From NCBI RefSeq assembly GCF_042662625.1, contig NZ_JBHSXH010000009.1, positions 744,001 through 808,000 of the forward strand: a stretch of DNA of 64,000 nt, written 5' to 3'. Below are positions 1 to 7,999 of the stretch, in pieces. How positions within the stretch are numbered: the stretch's first letter is position 1; each line of letters opens with the position of its first letter. The stretch is from Halopelagius fulvigenes (GTDB taxonomy: Archaea; Halobacteriota; Halobacteria; Halobacteriales; Haloferacaceae). The translations under genes and the position numbers were made by a program. The notes below the pieces were generated by a model. The model did no database searches, had not been told where the DNA came from, and saw only the letters and a program-made list of their open reading frames with translations.

Positions 1-577
1 CGTGCGCGGCGTCGATTCGCTCCCCGCGGCCGAGAAGCAGGTGGTACTGGGCGTTGACGTACTCGCAGTCGAGCTCCGTCGCCGTCGAGAGCGACGCCGT
101 CCAGTCGTCGTCGAAGACGAACGCGCGGGGCGCGGCGGAGGCGCCCTCGCACTCCCGAAGCACGCCCTCAAAGAAGGAGGCGAGTATCACGTCGTTTTCC
201 ACCGCCTCGCAGGCGTCGGCCACCGCTTCGGCCATCCCCGCGTGTTTGAGTTCGACGACGACGCCGGCGTCCGGGGCCGCCGCGTCGAGCACCTCTGAGA
301 GGAGCGGAATTGACTCCTCGGAGCCCAGTATCGTCAACTCGCGGAGCGTCGAGAGCGGCGTCTCGGCGACGCGCCCCTCGAAGCCGGTGAGTTTCCGCAG
401 GTCCTCGTCGTGGTAGACGACGAGCTCGTCCGTCGCGCACCGACGGACGTCCACCTCGACGAAGTCCGCGGCGACGGTTCGGTCGTCCCCCGCGGAACGC
501 TCGGACGCCGCGCGGACGGCGGCGACGGTGTTCTCGGGGTGGAGCGCGCTGAATCCGCGGTGGGCGATGATATCCAC
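1..577 (-). CDS. Glycerophosphodiester phosphodiesterase, C-terminus cut by window edge
   Basis: Hydrolyses glycerophosphodiesters to glycerol 3-phosphate and an alcohol. Read on the minus strand, the protein begins VDIIAHRGFSALHPENT and continues without a stop to the window edge, giving about 192 residues. GDPD hallmarks are present: the HRG motif (His6), PENT (Glu15), the acidic pair in VEVDV (Glu41 and Asp43) and YHD (His56), followed by a VVELKH strand. The likely start is a GTG whose first base is at 577, because no ATG lies closer to the HRG motif. It stands alone, 142 nt downstream of rps17e on the same strand. The active-site half of the TIM barrel is visible; the rest is off the window. 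Confidence 0.85.
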   Translation of the reverse strand, partial: MDIIAHRGFSALHPENTVAAVRAASERSAGDDRTVAADFVEVDVRRCATDELVVYHDEDLRKLTGFEGRVAETPLSTLRELTILGSEESIPLLSEVLDAAAPDAGVVVELKHAGMAEAVADACEAVENDVILASFFEGVLRECEGASAAPRAFVFDDDWTASLSTATELDCEYVNAQYHLLLGRGERIDAAH

Positions 578-718
578 GAAAGAGCTACCGCGCGGAGGGG
601 GAAAAGGGCGGCGCGCGGAGAGGTGCGGGGACGGCGCGGGGAGAAGTACGGAGGCGTCGGGACGGTGAGAGCGGTCGCTGGGAGCGACGCGGGCGCTGAG
701 AGAGAAAGCTCGACCGGT

Positions 719-913
719 TTACGCCGTCGCCTTCGGGCCGCCCTTCTTCCGCGTGATGTAGCCGGCGATGCGGTTGCGAACGCCCTTCGAATCGACGTTG
801 GTCAGCTTGCTGACGCTCTCTTTGTTCGTCTCGAAGTCGGTGTTGAACGCCTGCGGGTACTCCTCCAGCAGCACGTTGCCGAGCTGCTTGACGTACTTGG
901 GCTTGATTGCCAT
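719..913 (-). CDS. rps17e: 30S ribosomal protein S17e
   Basis: Small-subunit ribosomal protein found in archaea and eukaryotes but not bacteria. The 64-aa product starts MAIKPKYVKQLGNVLLEEYP and carries the family's basic C-terminus (RNRIAGYITRKKGG). An in-frame ATG five codons upstream (928) is less likely: a TATA-like TTTTAG lies about 27 nt before the ATG at 913, which fits a leaderless haloarchaeal mRNA beginning at that codon, and family members begin at this Met. It lies 61 nt downstream of the cofD-DUF447 operon and probably has its own promoter. Length is typical for the family. Confidence 0.93.
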   Translation of the reverse strand: MAIKPKYVKQLGNVLLEEYPQAFNTDFETNKESVSKLTNVDSKGVRNRIAGYITRKKGGPKATA

Positions 914-974
914 GTCCGACGATTCCATCAGCGCGCACTAAAACGATTCGTTCCGGCCGCGCCGCCACCGCCCC

Positions 975-1637
975 TCACGGCGTCCAGTCGCCCTCCTCGT
1001 CCGCGCGTTCGCGCCACCCCGACACCTCGTCGACGGTGGCGAACGCCTCTCGCTCGGCCGCGCCGCCGCACGTTTCGACCACGTCGGCGAAGTAGCGGAG
1101 TCGGGCGAGCAGTTCCTCGGTATCGTAGGCGGGCACGTCGAGGCGCGAGGCGGCCACCGTCGCCTCCACGACGGCGGCGAACCCCCGGTTGATGGTCGGC
1201 ACCGTCTCGGCGACGACGGCGGACTCGACGGGGCGAAGCGCCCACTCCTCCCACCGCGTGCCGCCGGACTCGCCCCCGTCGATTCGCTCGGCTTCGACTT
1301 CGACCCACGCGTGCGCGCCGTCCACGACGGGCGACTCCGACTCGGTCACCGTCATCGCGGCGTCCACGAACGTCCGCGGGTCCGAGACGAACTGCACGAC
1401 GCCGCCGCCCCGTCGGCGGAAGTTCCGGCGCGTCCGGGTGTTCCCCCACGTCGTCGCCGTCACGACGCCGTCGCCGTCGGCGTCGTCCCCGCTCTCGTTG
1501 TCGTCGTCTTCGCCGTCGTCGGGCGCGTGCAGGCCCAACGCGGCGGCGTTCCACAGGTCGTTCGGGCCGAGCGTCGTCACCACCGACTCCGTGACGCCGC
1601 GGAGTTCGACCGGCCACCCGTCGGCGGGGTCGGTCAC
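975..1637 (-). CDS. DUF447 family protein
   Basis: A 220-aa protein of the archaeal DUF447 family, a flavin-reductase-like split barrel thought to bind FMN; its reaction is unknown. The N-terminal segment WPVELRGVTESVVTTLG and the later VVQFVSDPRTFVDAA match the family. An acidic Asp-rich insertion lies at about residues 42-57. It starts with GTG, and its first four bases overlap the stop of the CitG-like gene (GTGA, 1634-1637), so translation is probably coupled. It is the last of four co-directional genes beginning with cofD, which suggests a role in cofactor metabolism (inference). Confidence 0.75.
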   Translation of the reverse strand: MTDPADGWPVELRGVTESVVTTLGPNDLWNAAALGLHAPDDGEDDDNESGDDADGDGVVTATTWGNTRTRRNFRRRGGGVVQFVSDPRTFVDAAMTVTESESPVVDGAHAWVEVEAERIDGGESGGTRWEEWALRPVESAVVAETVPTINRGFAAVVEATVAASRLDVPAYDTEELLARLRYFADVVETCGGAAEREAFATVDEVSGWRERADEEGDWTP

Positions 1638-2479
1638 ACCGGCATCCCCCGTTCGAGGGCGACGAACGTCGCCGCGCAGACGACGTCTGCGGTCGTCCCG
1701 GGGTTGATTTCCTCCTCGACGAACGCCTCCGCGAGTTCGGCCACCGCCGCCGGGTCGCCGCGCGCCTCGGCCGCGCGGCGGCGCGCCTCCGCGGCCACCT
1801 CCGGGCCGTGGTTCGTCCGGACGAGGGTGTCCTCCTCCTCGGAGAGAAGGTCCACGAACGCCCGCGCGACCCTATCGGGCACGGGGCCGTCGTCTCCGAG
1901 CATCGACTCGGCGGCGTCGAACGTCCGCGCGAACCCGCCGGTCCACTCGCGGGCGTTGCCGTCGCCCTCCGAGCGCTCCATCACGTCGTACAGGGTGAGT
2001 TCGCGGGACCTGAGCGTCGGCGCGGCGTCGCGGCCGCGGCGCACGTCCAACTCGGCGGCGTCCTCCGGGGGGTCCTCGACGGCCACGTCGACGTGTTCGA
2101 AGGCGCGGTAGAAGTCCACCGCGTCCGCGACTGTCGTCGCCTCCGCCACCGCCGTCGCGCCGTCCGGCGACAGCGACCCTTCGGCCGCGGCGCGCACGAG
2201 AGGGACGAGGAGGAGCAGACAGCCGAACTGCGTGTTCCCGCCGCGTTGCCGACCCATCCCGGCCACCGCGCGTTCGAACGCCGCGCCGACCGGCGCGCCC
2301 GATTCCGCCCGGCGGAGGCCCTCGCCCGACCCAACGGCCCCCGCGAGGAAGTGCTCGAACCGGAGGTCCGCCAAGTCGCGTTCGCGGTCCACGTTGCCGG
2401 GCTTCGGCGTCCCGGCCACGTCCAAGAGGAGGGCCAGTTGCGCGTTCTCGGCGGGCGTTCGCGCTCTCGGCGCGGTCAC
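1634..2479 (-). CDS. CitG/MdcB-like triphosphoribosyl-dephospho-CoA synthase family protein
   Basis: A 281-aa member of the CitG/MdcB family. The bacterial enzymes make the 2'-(5''-triphosphoribosyl)-3'-dephospho-CoA prosthetic group from ATP and dephospho-CoA. Family signatures are TPKPGNVDRERD near residue 30 and GGNTQFGCLLLLVPL near residue 85. Haloarchaea generally lack the citrate or malonate lyase this prosthetic group serves, and none is seen here, so the archaeal substrate is probably different. The gene starts with GTG overlapping the upstream stop (GTGA, 2476-2479) and its own stop overlaps DUF447 in the same way. The family call is firm; the reaction is open. Confidence 0.78.
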   Translation of the reverse strand: MTAPRARTPAENAQLALLLDVAGTPKPGNVDRERDLADLRFEHFLAGAVGSGEGLRRAESGAPVGAAFERAVAGMGRQRGGNTQFGCLLLLVPLVRAAAEGSLSPDGATAVAEATTVADAVDFYRAFEHVDVAVEDPPEDAAELDVRRGRDAAPTLRSRELTLYDVMERSEGDGNAREWTGGFARTFDAAESMLGDDGPVPDRVARAFVDLLSEEEDTLVRTNHGPEVAAEARRRAAEARGDPAAVAELAEAFVEEEINPGTTADVVCAATFVALERGMPV

Positions 2480-3300
2480 TTCGCCACCCCGCCGGCGTTC
2501 GACCCGTCGGCGTTCGACTCGTCAGTGTTCGACTCGTCGGCGTTCGGATGCTCCGCGTTCGACTCCGCGAACCACCCCTCGACGGCGTCTCGGACGCGGC
2601 GGAGGACGCGCGGGTCGGTGCTGGGTCGGCCGACGCTCACCGCGTCCGCGCCGTAGTCGAGGTACTCGCGGACGCTCTCCGCGTCGCGCACCTCGTTGTT
2701 GGCGAGTACGAACAGACCGGGGGCCGCGTCCGCCACGTCGCGGACGACCGCCTCCGAGTCCATCGCGTCCACGTGTATCGCGTCCGCGCCCGCCGACGCC
2801 ACCGCGCGCGCCGTCTCCGCGAGGTCGACCCCCTCGACTTCCGCGCGGACTTTCACGCTCACCGCGGCCCCCTCCTCGGCCGCGGCGGCGACGTACTCGG
2901 CGAGTCTGTCGGTGTCCCGGAGGAGCGTCTCGCCGCACCCGACGGCGCACAGTTCGGCTTGTCGGCAGTGGGCGTTGATTTCGAGCATCGCGTCCCGTTC
3001 GGCGCAGAGGCGCGCCGCCTCCCGCACGGGCGAGAGCGTCGCGCTTCGGACGTTGACCGCCGGTCGGAGGGGGGCGTCCGCGAGGGCGTCGAGTTCGGCG
3101 GCGACGAACGCGAGGGGGTCCTCGGGGAGGAACTCCTCCCTGTCGCGTTCGACCAGTTTCCGCGCGGCGGCGCGGGACTTCTCGTCGAGTGCGACGCCGC
3201 CGAGGAACGCCGCGCCCGCGAACTCGGACCCGGCGCGCGCCCACTCGGCGTCCGACTGGCCGCTCAGACTGGCGAGGGCGACGCGCGGTTCGAACGTCAC
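2476..3300 (-). CDS. Dihydrouridine-synthase-like TIM-barrel flavoprotein
   Basis: A TIM-barrel protein of about 274 aa related to the DUS/dihydroorotate dehydrogenase group. Supporting segments are VALASLSGQSDAEWARAG at the N-terminus, LEINAHCRQAELCAVGCGETLL in the middle (a Cys/Gly-rich loop), VSVKVRAE, then the C-terminal barrel strands FVLANNEV and GADAVSVGRPS. The C-terminus is a low-complexity tail of NADESN-like units (about 2479-2560). Substrate is unknown; the loop also recalls proteins annotated as methanogenesis marker 9, from memory. The start is GTG at 3300, overlapping the cofD stop by GTGA. Longer upstream readings run opposite cofD and were not accepted. Confidence 0.72.
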   Translation of the reverse strand: MTFEPRVALASLSGQSDAEWARAGSEFAGAAFLGGVALDEKSRAAARKLVERDREEFLPEDPLAFVAAELDALADAPLRPAVNVRSATLSPVREAARLCAERDAMLEINAHCRQAELCAVGCGETLLRDTDRLAEYVAAAAEEGAAVSVKVRAEVEGVDLAETARAVASAGADAIHVDAMDSEAVVRDVADAAPGLFVLANNEVRDAESVREYLDYGADAVSVGRPSTDPRVLRRVRDAVEGWFAESNAEHPNADESNTDESNADGSNAGGVAK

Positions 3301-4289
3301 GACACCACCTCCAACGCCTCGCGGACGGCGCGACAGACGCGCGCGGCGTCCTCGGGGCCGTCGATTCGCGTGTCCGTCCGGACGACCGGCCGGTCGAGTT
3401 CCGTGCCGTCCTCGTCGTCCAAGACGAACGCGTCCGCGAACGGGTACGCCTCGGCGACGCCCGCGGTGGACGCCTCGTACCCGACGCCGCGCATCAACGC
3501 CGCCGCCGGCCCGGAGAACACGCAGTCCTCGACGAACGGCGAGACGGCGACGACGGGCGTCTCCGAAAGCGCCTCCTCGAACCCCGGGAGCGAAAGCATC
3601 GGCCCGATGCTCGTGACGGGGTTCGACGGGCCGACGACGACGGGGTCCGCGAGGGCGTCGCGGACGGCGGGGGTCGGTTCGGCGTCGTCCGCGCCGCGGA
3701 ACTCCACGTCCTCCACTGCGGGGTCCGCCCGGCGGTGGACCCAGAACTCCTGAAAGTGCATCTCGCCCTCGTCGGTGTGGACGACGGAGGCCACGGGGTC
3801 GTCGCTCATCGGCAGGAGGTCGATGTCGAGTCCGAACGCCTCGGCGAGGGTTCGCGTCACCTCCGTCAGGGTGCGCCCCTCGTCGAGAAGCGACGTGCGG
3901 GTGATGTGGACGGCCCGATCCCTGTCGCCGATCTCCATGAACTCCGCGACGCCGGAGAACCGCCGCCACCGCGCGATGTCGCGGCCGGCGGTCTGGGCCT
4001 CCTCGGGGAGGTACCGCGGCCCCGATTCGAGGCCCGCGGCGTCGGCGAGTCGGCGCAGTTCCTCGTCGGTTTCGGTCGTGTCACCGGCGATTCCCCACCA
4101 CCGGTCGGTGTCGAGGACGCCGCCGCCGTGGAACAACACCGTGTCCGCGTCCGGGCAGACGAGGTGCCCGCCGAGTTCCACGTCGTCGCCGGTGTTGGCG
4201 ACGACAGTCGTCTCCGCGGGGTCGAAGACGCCCTCTGCACCGTCCAACAACTTGGGCGTCCCCGTCCCGCCGGCGAGGAAGGTAGTCAT
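3297..4289 (-). CDS. cofD: 2-phospho-L-lactate transferase (CofD), F420 biosynthesis
   Basis: Transfers the phospho-lactyl (or enolpyruvyl) moiety from the activated LPPG/EPPG donor to the deazaflavin Fo, forming F420-0. The 330-aa sequence starts MTTFLAGGTGTPKLLDG, the CofD nucleotide-binding loop. It continues with VVANTGDDVELGGHLVCPD, FQEFWVHRR and VVGPSNPVTSIGPML, all diagnostic, and length matches the family. It is first in a four-gene operon (cofD, DUS-like, CitG-like, DUF447) linked by 4-bp overlaps. A TATA-like CTTTCAAAC about 30 nt upstream fits a leaderless transcript. No other F420 gene is present in the window. Confidence 0.93.
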   Translation of the reverse strand: MTTFLAGGTGTPKLLDGAEGVFDPAETTVVANTGDDVELGGHLVCPDADTVLFHGGGVLDTDRWWGIAGDTTETDEELRRLADAAGLESGPRYLPEEAQTAGRDIARWRRFSGVAEFMEIGDRDRAVHITRTSLLDEGRTLTEVTRTLAEAFGLDIDLLPMSDDPVASVVHTDEGEMHFQEFWVHRRADPAVEDVEFRGADDAEPTPAVRDALADPVVVGPSNPVTSIGPMLSLPGFEEALSETPVVAVSPFVEDCVFSGPAAALMRGVGYEASTAGVAEAYPFADAFVLDDEDGTELDRPVVRTDTRIDGPEDAARVCRAVREALEVVS

Positions 4290-4463
4290 GCTCCGCGGTA
4301 CGGTGACCGTCGGTTTGAAAGTTCCTTCGGCGGCCGGTTCGTCCGGCGGTCCGTCCGACGCCTCCGCCGCCGATGGTCACCGTCCGGCGAAACGGACCGT
4401 TATCCCTGACGTTCCGGGGGTAGGCACAGAGAGGTTATCCCCTGAGACGCCTTTATAAGTTAC

Positions 4464-4856
4464 ATGAACTGGAAAGCAGTACTCTACGGATTCCTCGCCA
4501 GCATTATCATCGGCCTCGTCAGCGGACTCGGCCTCCCCTTCACAGACGCGACTCTCCCCGCCATCGGCGCGGGCGTCACCGGCCTCATCGCCGGCGCAGT
4601 CGCCGGGTACGTCAACAACTGGACGCTCGGGAGCGACGCCCTCCACGGCGGCGTCGCCACCGTCATCGGCGCTCTCGTCGTCGCAGTCATCCTGACCTTC
4701 ATCGGCACGTTGGGCGCCGGCGTCTTCGGTCTGGGCGCGGGTATCGCCCTCCTCGTCGCCGTCGCCATCGCGGCCATCCCCGGCGCGATCGGCGGCGCGA
4801 TCGGCGGCTACCTCCACGGCGGCCGCAGGGACGACGCGACCCGGACCACGGCGTAA
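4464..4856 (+). CDS. DUF5518-type small membrane protein
   Basis: A 130-aa, almost entirely hydrophobic protein with about four transmembrane segments: residues 5-25, 32-50, 64-88 and 90-118, the last rich in Gly/Ala (GAIGGAIGGYLHGG). The short charged C-terminus is RRDDATRTTA. It resembles haloarchaeal DUF5518 proteins, whose function is unknown. A TTTATAAG element lies only about 10 nt before the ATG and another TTATCCC about 30 nt before it, so the promoter is unclear. It is divergent from cofD and followed by a T-rich stretch. Confidence 0.7.
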   Translation: MNWKAVLYGFLASIIIGLVSGLGLPFTDATLPAIGAGVTGLIAGAVAGYVNNWTLGSDALHGGVATVIGALVVAVILTFIGTLGAGVFGLGAGIALLVAVAIAAIPGAIGGAIGGYLHGGRRDDATRTTA

Positions 4857-4877
4857 GACGTCTGCCTTCGACCGAAC

Positions 4878-4890
4878 GCCTTTTTTCGAA
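4878..4890 (+). terminator. T6 tract, possible transcription terminator
   Basis: A CCTTTTTTCG run lies about 25 nt after the DUF5518 stop, with no hairpin required. Archaeal RNA polymerase terminates at oligo-T tracts, so this could end the small membrane-protein transcript before the HD gene promoter at about 4912. Confidence 0.35.
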
Positions 4891-4941
4891 CTCGACACTC
4901 TCGCCCTGAGCCTTTTATCAGATGGCGGTCGAATCTCCGGT

Positions 4942-6168
4942 ATGACGACCATCAAAGACAGCGTCCACGACCACATCGAGGTCGAGGGCGTCGCGGAGGC
5001 GCTTTTGGACACCGAGGAGGTGCAACGACTCCGCCGCATCAAGCAGTTGGGGACAGTGCAGTTGGTGTACCCGTCGGCGAACCACACGCGCTTCGAGCAC
5101 TCCTTGGGCGTCTACCACCTCGCCTCCCGCGCCCTCGACCACCTCGGCATCGACGGCATCTTGGGCGAACGCGTCCGCGCGGCGGCCCTCCTCCACGACG
5201 TCGGCCACGGCCCCTACAGCCACAACATCGAGTCGGTCACGCACCGCCACACCGGCAAGTACCACGACGACGTGGGCGAACTCCTCGCGACGGGCGAAGT
5301 CGGCGACGTGCTCAGAGCGGAGGGTCTCGACCCCGCGCGGGTTGCGGAACTCGTCGCGGGCGACGGCCAGTACGGCCAACTCGTCTCCGGCGAACTCGAC
5401 GTGGACCGGATGGACTACCTCGTCCGCGACGCCCACCACACGGGCGTCCCCTACGGCACGATCGACACCGAACGACTCGTCCGGGAACTGACGTTCGTGG
5501 ACGGCGAACTCGTCTTAGACGAGGGGAACGTCCAGACGGCCGAGAGCCTGCTTCTGGCGCGCGCGCTGATGAACCCGACCGTCTACCAGCACCACGTCGC
5601 CCGCATCTCGAAGGCGATGCTGCGCCGCGCGTCGGAACGACTGCTCGAACAACCGGACCTGACGGCCGAGCAACTCCGCCGGATGGACGACCCCGACCTG
5701 ATAACGGCCCTTCGGACGACGCCCGAGACGGAAGCGTTCGCCCGCCGACTCGACTGCCGCGACCTGTTCAAGCGCGCGGTGTGGGCCGAGATGGCCGACG
5801 TTCCCGACCGAGTCATCGACGCGGACTACGAGGAGATAGAAGCGCTCGAACGCCGAATCGCGGACCGCGCGGGCGTCGAGTGGGGGTCGGTCATCGCGGA
5901 CGTGCCCGGCCGCCCGTCGATGACCGAATCGACGACGCGGGTGATGGTCGGCGGCGAGATGCGGCAACTCGGCAAGCAGTCCCCCCTCGTCTCCGCGTTG
6001 CGGACCGCCCAACGACAGCAGTGGCGACTCGGCGTGTACGCCCCCAGCGACGAGACGGACGCCGTCGGGCGCGCGGCGGCGGACGTGTTGGGCCTCGACA
6101 TCGACGGCGCTCTCGTCTCCGACGTCCGCCACGGCGTCCACGCGACGTTGGACGAGTTCGCGGAGTAA
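4942..6168 (+). CDS. HD-domain phosphohydrolase (dGTPase/SAMHD1-like)
   Basis: A metal-dependent phosphohydrolase of 408 aa, probably acting on nucleotides. The metal-binding H...HD...D motif is intact: His53 in RFEHSLG, His85-Asp86 in AALLHDVGHGPYSH, and a late Asp in LDVDRMDYLVRDAHHTG. The Q/L-rich segment RLRRIKQLGTVQLVYPSANHTRFEHS is typical of the SAMHD1/YpbG-type archaeal family. A TATA-like CCTTTTATC about 27 nt upstream supports a leaderless start here. The C-terminal 100 residues are variable. No nucleotide-metabolism partner is adjacent; natural substrate not inferable. Confidence 0.85.
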   Translation: MTTIKDSVHDHIEVEGVAEALLDTEEVQRLRRIKQLGTVQLVYPSANHTRFEHSLGVYHLASRALDHLGIDGILGERVRAAALLHDVGHGPYSHNIESVTHRHTGKYHDDVGELLATGEVGDVLRAEGLDPARVAELVAGDGQYGQLVSGELDVDRMDYLVRDAHHTGVPYGTIDTERLVRELTFVDGELVLDEGNVQTAESLLLARALMNPTVYQHHVARISKAMLRRASERLLEQPDLTAEQLRRMDDPDLITALRTTPETEAFARRLDCRDLFKRAVWAEMADVPDRVIDADYEEIEALERRIADRAGVEWGSVIADVPGRPSMTESTTRVMVGGEMRQLGKQSPLVSALRTAQRQQWRLGVYAPSDETDAVGRAAADVLGLDIDGALVSDVRHGVHATLDEFAE

Positions 6169-6302
6169 CGTCCTCGAACTCGGGACCGCAGTCGTCACCG
6201 GCCGCCGCGTCGGGGGCGTCCCGGGGGGAGACGCCCTCTCAGAGGCGACGGGAGGGTCCTCGATTCGGGAGTTTCAAGCGTCTCCCCGCGGGAGATTCGG
6301 GC

Positions 6303-7316
6303 ATGATCGTAGAGGGGACACTCTTACGCGGGCGAACGCTCGAACCGGTGCAGGGCCGGGTCGTCGTCGAGGACGGCCGAATCACCGCCGTCGAGGAGGC
6401 GGACGTCGACTCCGACGACATCGTCCTGCCCGCCTTCGTCAACGCGCACACGCACATCGGCGACTCGATAGCCAAGGAGGCTGGCGCGGGACTCTCCCTG
6501 GACGAACTCGTCGCGCCGCCGGACGGCCTGAAGCACCGCCTCCTGCGGCAGGCGAGTCGCGAGGAGAAGAGAGAAGCGATGCGCCGGTCGCTTCGCTTCA
6601 TGGAGTCCTCGGGGACGGCGACGTGCGTCGAGTTCCGCGAGGGCGGCGTCGAGGGCGTCGAACTCATCCGGGAGGCGACGGCCGGACTCGACGTCGATCC
6701 CGTGGTGTTGGGGCGGGAAACGGTCGACGCGATGCGGGAGGCCGACGGATTCGGCGCGTCGGGCGCGCGGGACGGCGACTTCGAACGCCACCGGAACGCG
6801 ACGCGCGAGGCGGGCAAACTGTTCGGCATCCACGCGGGCGAACGCGACTCTCACGACGTCGACCCCGCACTCGATTTGGACCCCGACTTCCTCGTCCACG
6901 TGGTCCACCCCGACCCTCTCCACCTGGAACGCATCGAGGACAGCGAAATCCCCGTCGTCGTCTGTCCGCGGTCGAACCTCGTGACCGACGTGGGCGTCCC
7001 GCCGATGCGCGAACTCGTGGACCGAACCACCGTCGCCCTCGGGACGGACAACGTGATGCTGAACTCGCCGTCGATGTTCCGCGAGATGGAGTTCGCCGCG
7101 AAGTTGGGCGACGTGTCCGCGCGAGAGGTACTGCAGATGGCGACGGTCAACGGCGCGGAGATCGCCGGACTCGACTACGGGCGCATCGAACCCGGCCGGG
7201 AGGCGAAACTCCTCGTCTTGGACGGCGACTCTGACAACCTCGCCGGCGCGCAGGACGTCGTCCGCGCCGTCGTCCGACGCGCCGGTACCGACGACGTGAA
7301 AGACGTGGTTCTCTAA
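6303..7316 (+). CDS. Amidohydrolase-superfamily protein
   Basis: A 337-aa metal-dependent hydrolase of the cytosine/guanine deaminase-like amidohydrolase group. It has the N-terminal beta-sandwich (MIVEGTLLRGRTLEPVQGRVVVEDGRI), the HxH metal motif in VNAHTHIGDS, a middle His in FGIHAGE, a His in VHVVHPD, and the catalytic Asp in LGTDNVMLNSP. A TATA-like GTTTCAAGC about 30 nt before the ATG supports this start rather than upstream readings. Substrate is unknown; at 337 aa it is shorter than typical 400-450 aa deaminases but has complete ends. It stands between the HD and UspA genes without operon overlap. Confidence 0.8.
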   Translation: MIVEGTLLRGRTLEPVQGRVVVEDGRITAVEEADVDSDDIVLPAFVNAHTHIGDSIAKEAGAGLSLDELVAPPDGLKHRLLRQASREEKREAMRRSLRFMESSGTATCVEFREGGVEGVELIREATAGLDVDPVVLGRETVDAMREADGFGASGARDGDFERHRNATREAGKLFGIHAGERDSHDVDPALDLDPDFLVHVVHPDPLHLERIEDSEIPVVVCPRSNLVTDVGVPPMRELVDRTTVALGTDNVMLNSPSMFREMEFAAKLGDVSAREVLQMATVNGAEIAGLDYGRIEPGREAKLLVLDGDSDNLAGAQDVVRAVVRRAGTDDVKDVVL

Positions 7317-7402
7317 CCGACGCCCTCCCGTCTCCTTCGTTTCGAAACCCGTCAACGCGAACAGTTAAGACCGTGAACGACCGACTGTGATGCGAGTTAA
7401 CA

Positions 7403-7963
7403 ATGGTGATGTACGAGCGGATACTCGTCCCGACGGACGGTTCGGAGGGGTCGGACCGAGTGGTCGAACACGCCGTCCGTCTCGCGGACGTCCACGGGGC
7501 CGCCGTCCACGCACTCTACGTCGTCAACAGCGGAAGTTTCGCCGGGCTTCCGATGGAGTCGTCGTGGGAGGGGTTAGACGAGATGCTCCGCGCGGACGCC
7601 GAGGAGGCGGTGAGCGAGGTGAAACGCGTCGCGACGGACGCCGGCGTCCCCGTCGAGACGAGCGTCATCGAAGGGTCTCCGAGCCGAGAGATAGTCGAGT
7701 ACGCCGAACGCGAGGGGTGTGACCTCGTCGTGATGGGCACCCACGGGCGCGGCGGACTCGACAGACTCCTCCTCGGAAGCGTCGCCGAGAAGGTCATCCG
7801 CGCCTCGAACGTCCCCGTCCTCACCGTCAGAGTCGGCCCCGACGCGGGCGAGGACGACGAGAAAGCGGCGACTCCGAGTCGGACCCGGACGACCGAGGAG
7901 GAACCCGTCGGGGCCGACGGCGAACGCGAATCCGAGTCCGGACCGGGCGCCGAAGCCGACTGA
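7403..7963 (+). CDS. Universal stress protein (UspA family)
   Basis: A single Usp domain (about residues 1-146) with the ATP-binding pattern: ERILVPTDGSEGS at the N-terminus and VVMGTHGRGGLDRLLLGSVAEKVI as the G-2x-G-9x-G(S) motif, followed by NVPVLTVRV. A 40-residue acidic, Glu/Asp-rich tail follows and is unlikely to be folded. The start could be ATG 7403 (chosen) or ATG 7409 (MYERI). Usp proteins are nucleotide-binding stress proteins of diffuse function. A GTTAAGA element upstream could be the TATA box. A second, shorter Usp-like gene is at 53174. Confidence 0.85.
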   Translation: MVMYERILVPTDGSEGSDRVVEHAVRLADVHGAAVHALYVVNSGSFAGLPMESSWEGLDEMLRADAEEAVSEVKRVATDAGVPVETSVIEGSPSREIVEYAEREGCDLVVMGTHGRGGLDRLLLGSVAEKVIRASNVPVLTVRVGPDAGEDDEKAATPSRTRTTEEEPVGADGERESESGPGAEAD

Positions 7964-7999
7964 CCCCGCGCCGGAGGGCGGTCCGAGTCGGAGTTCGAG

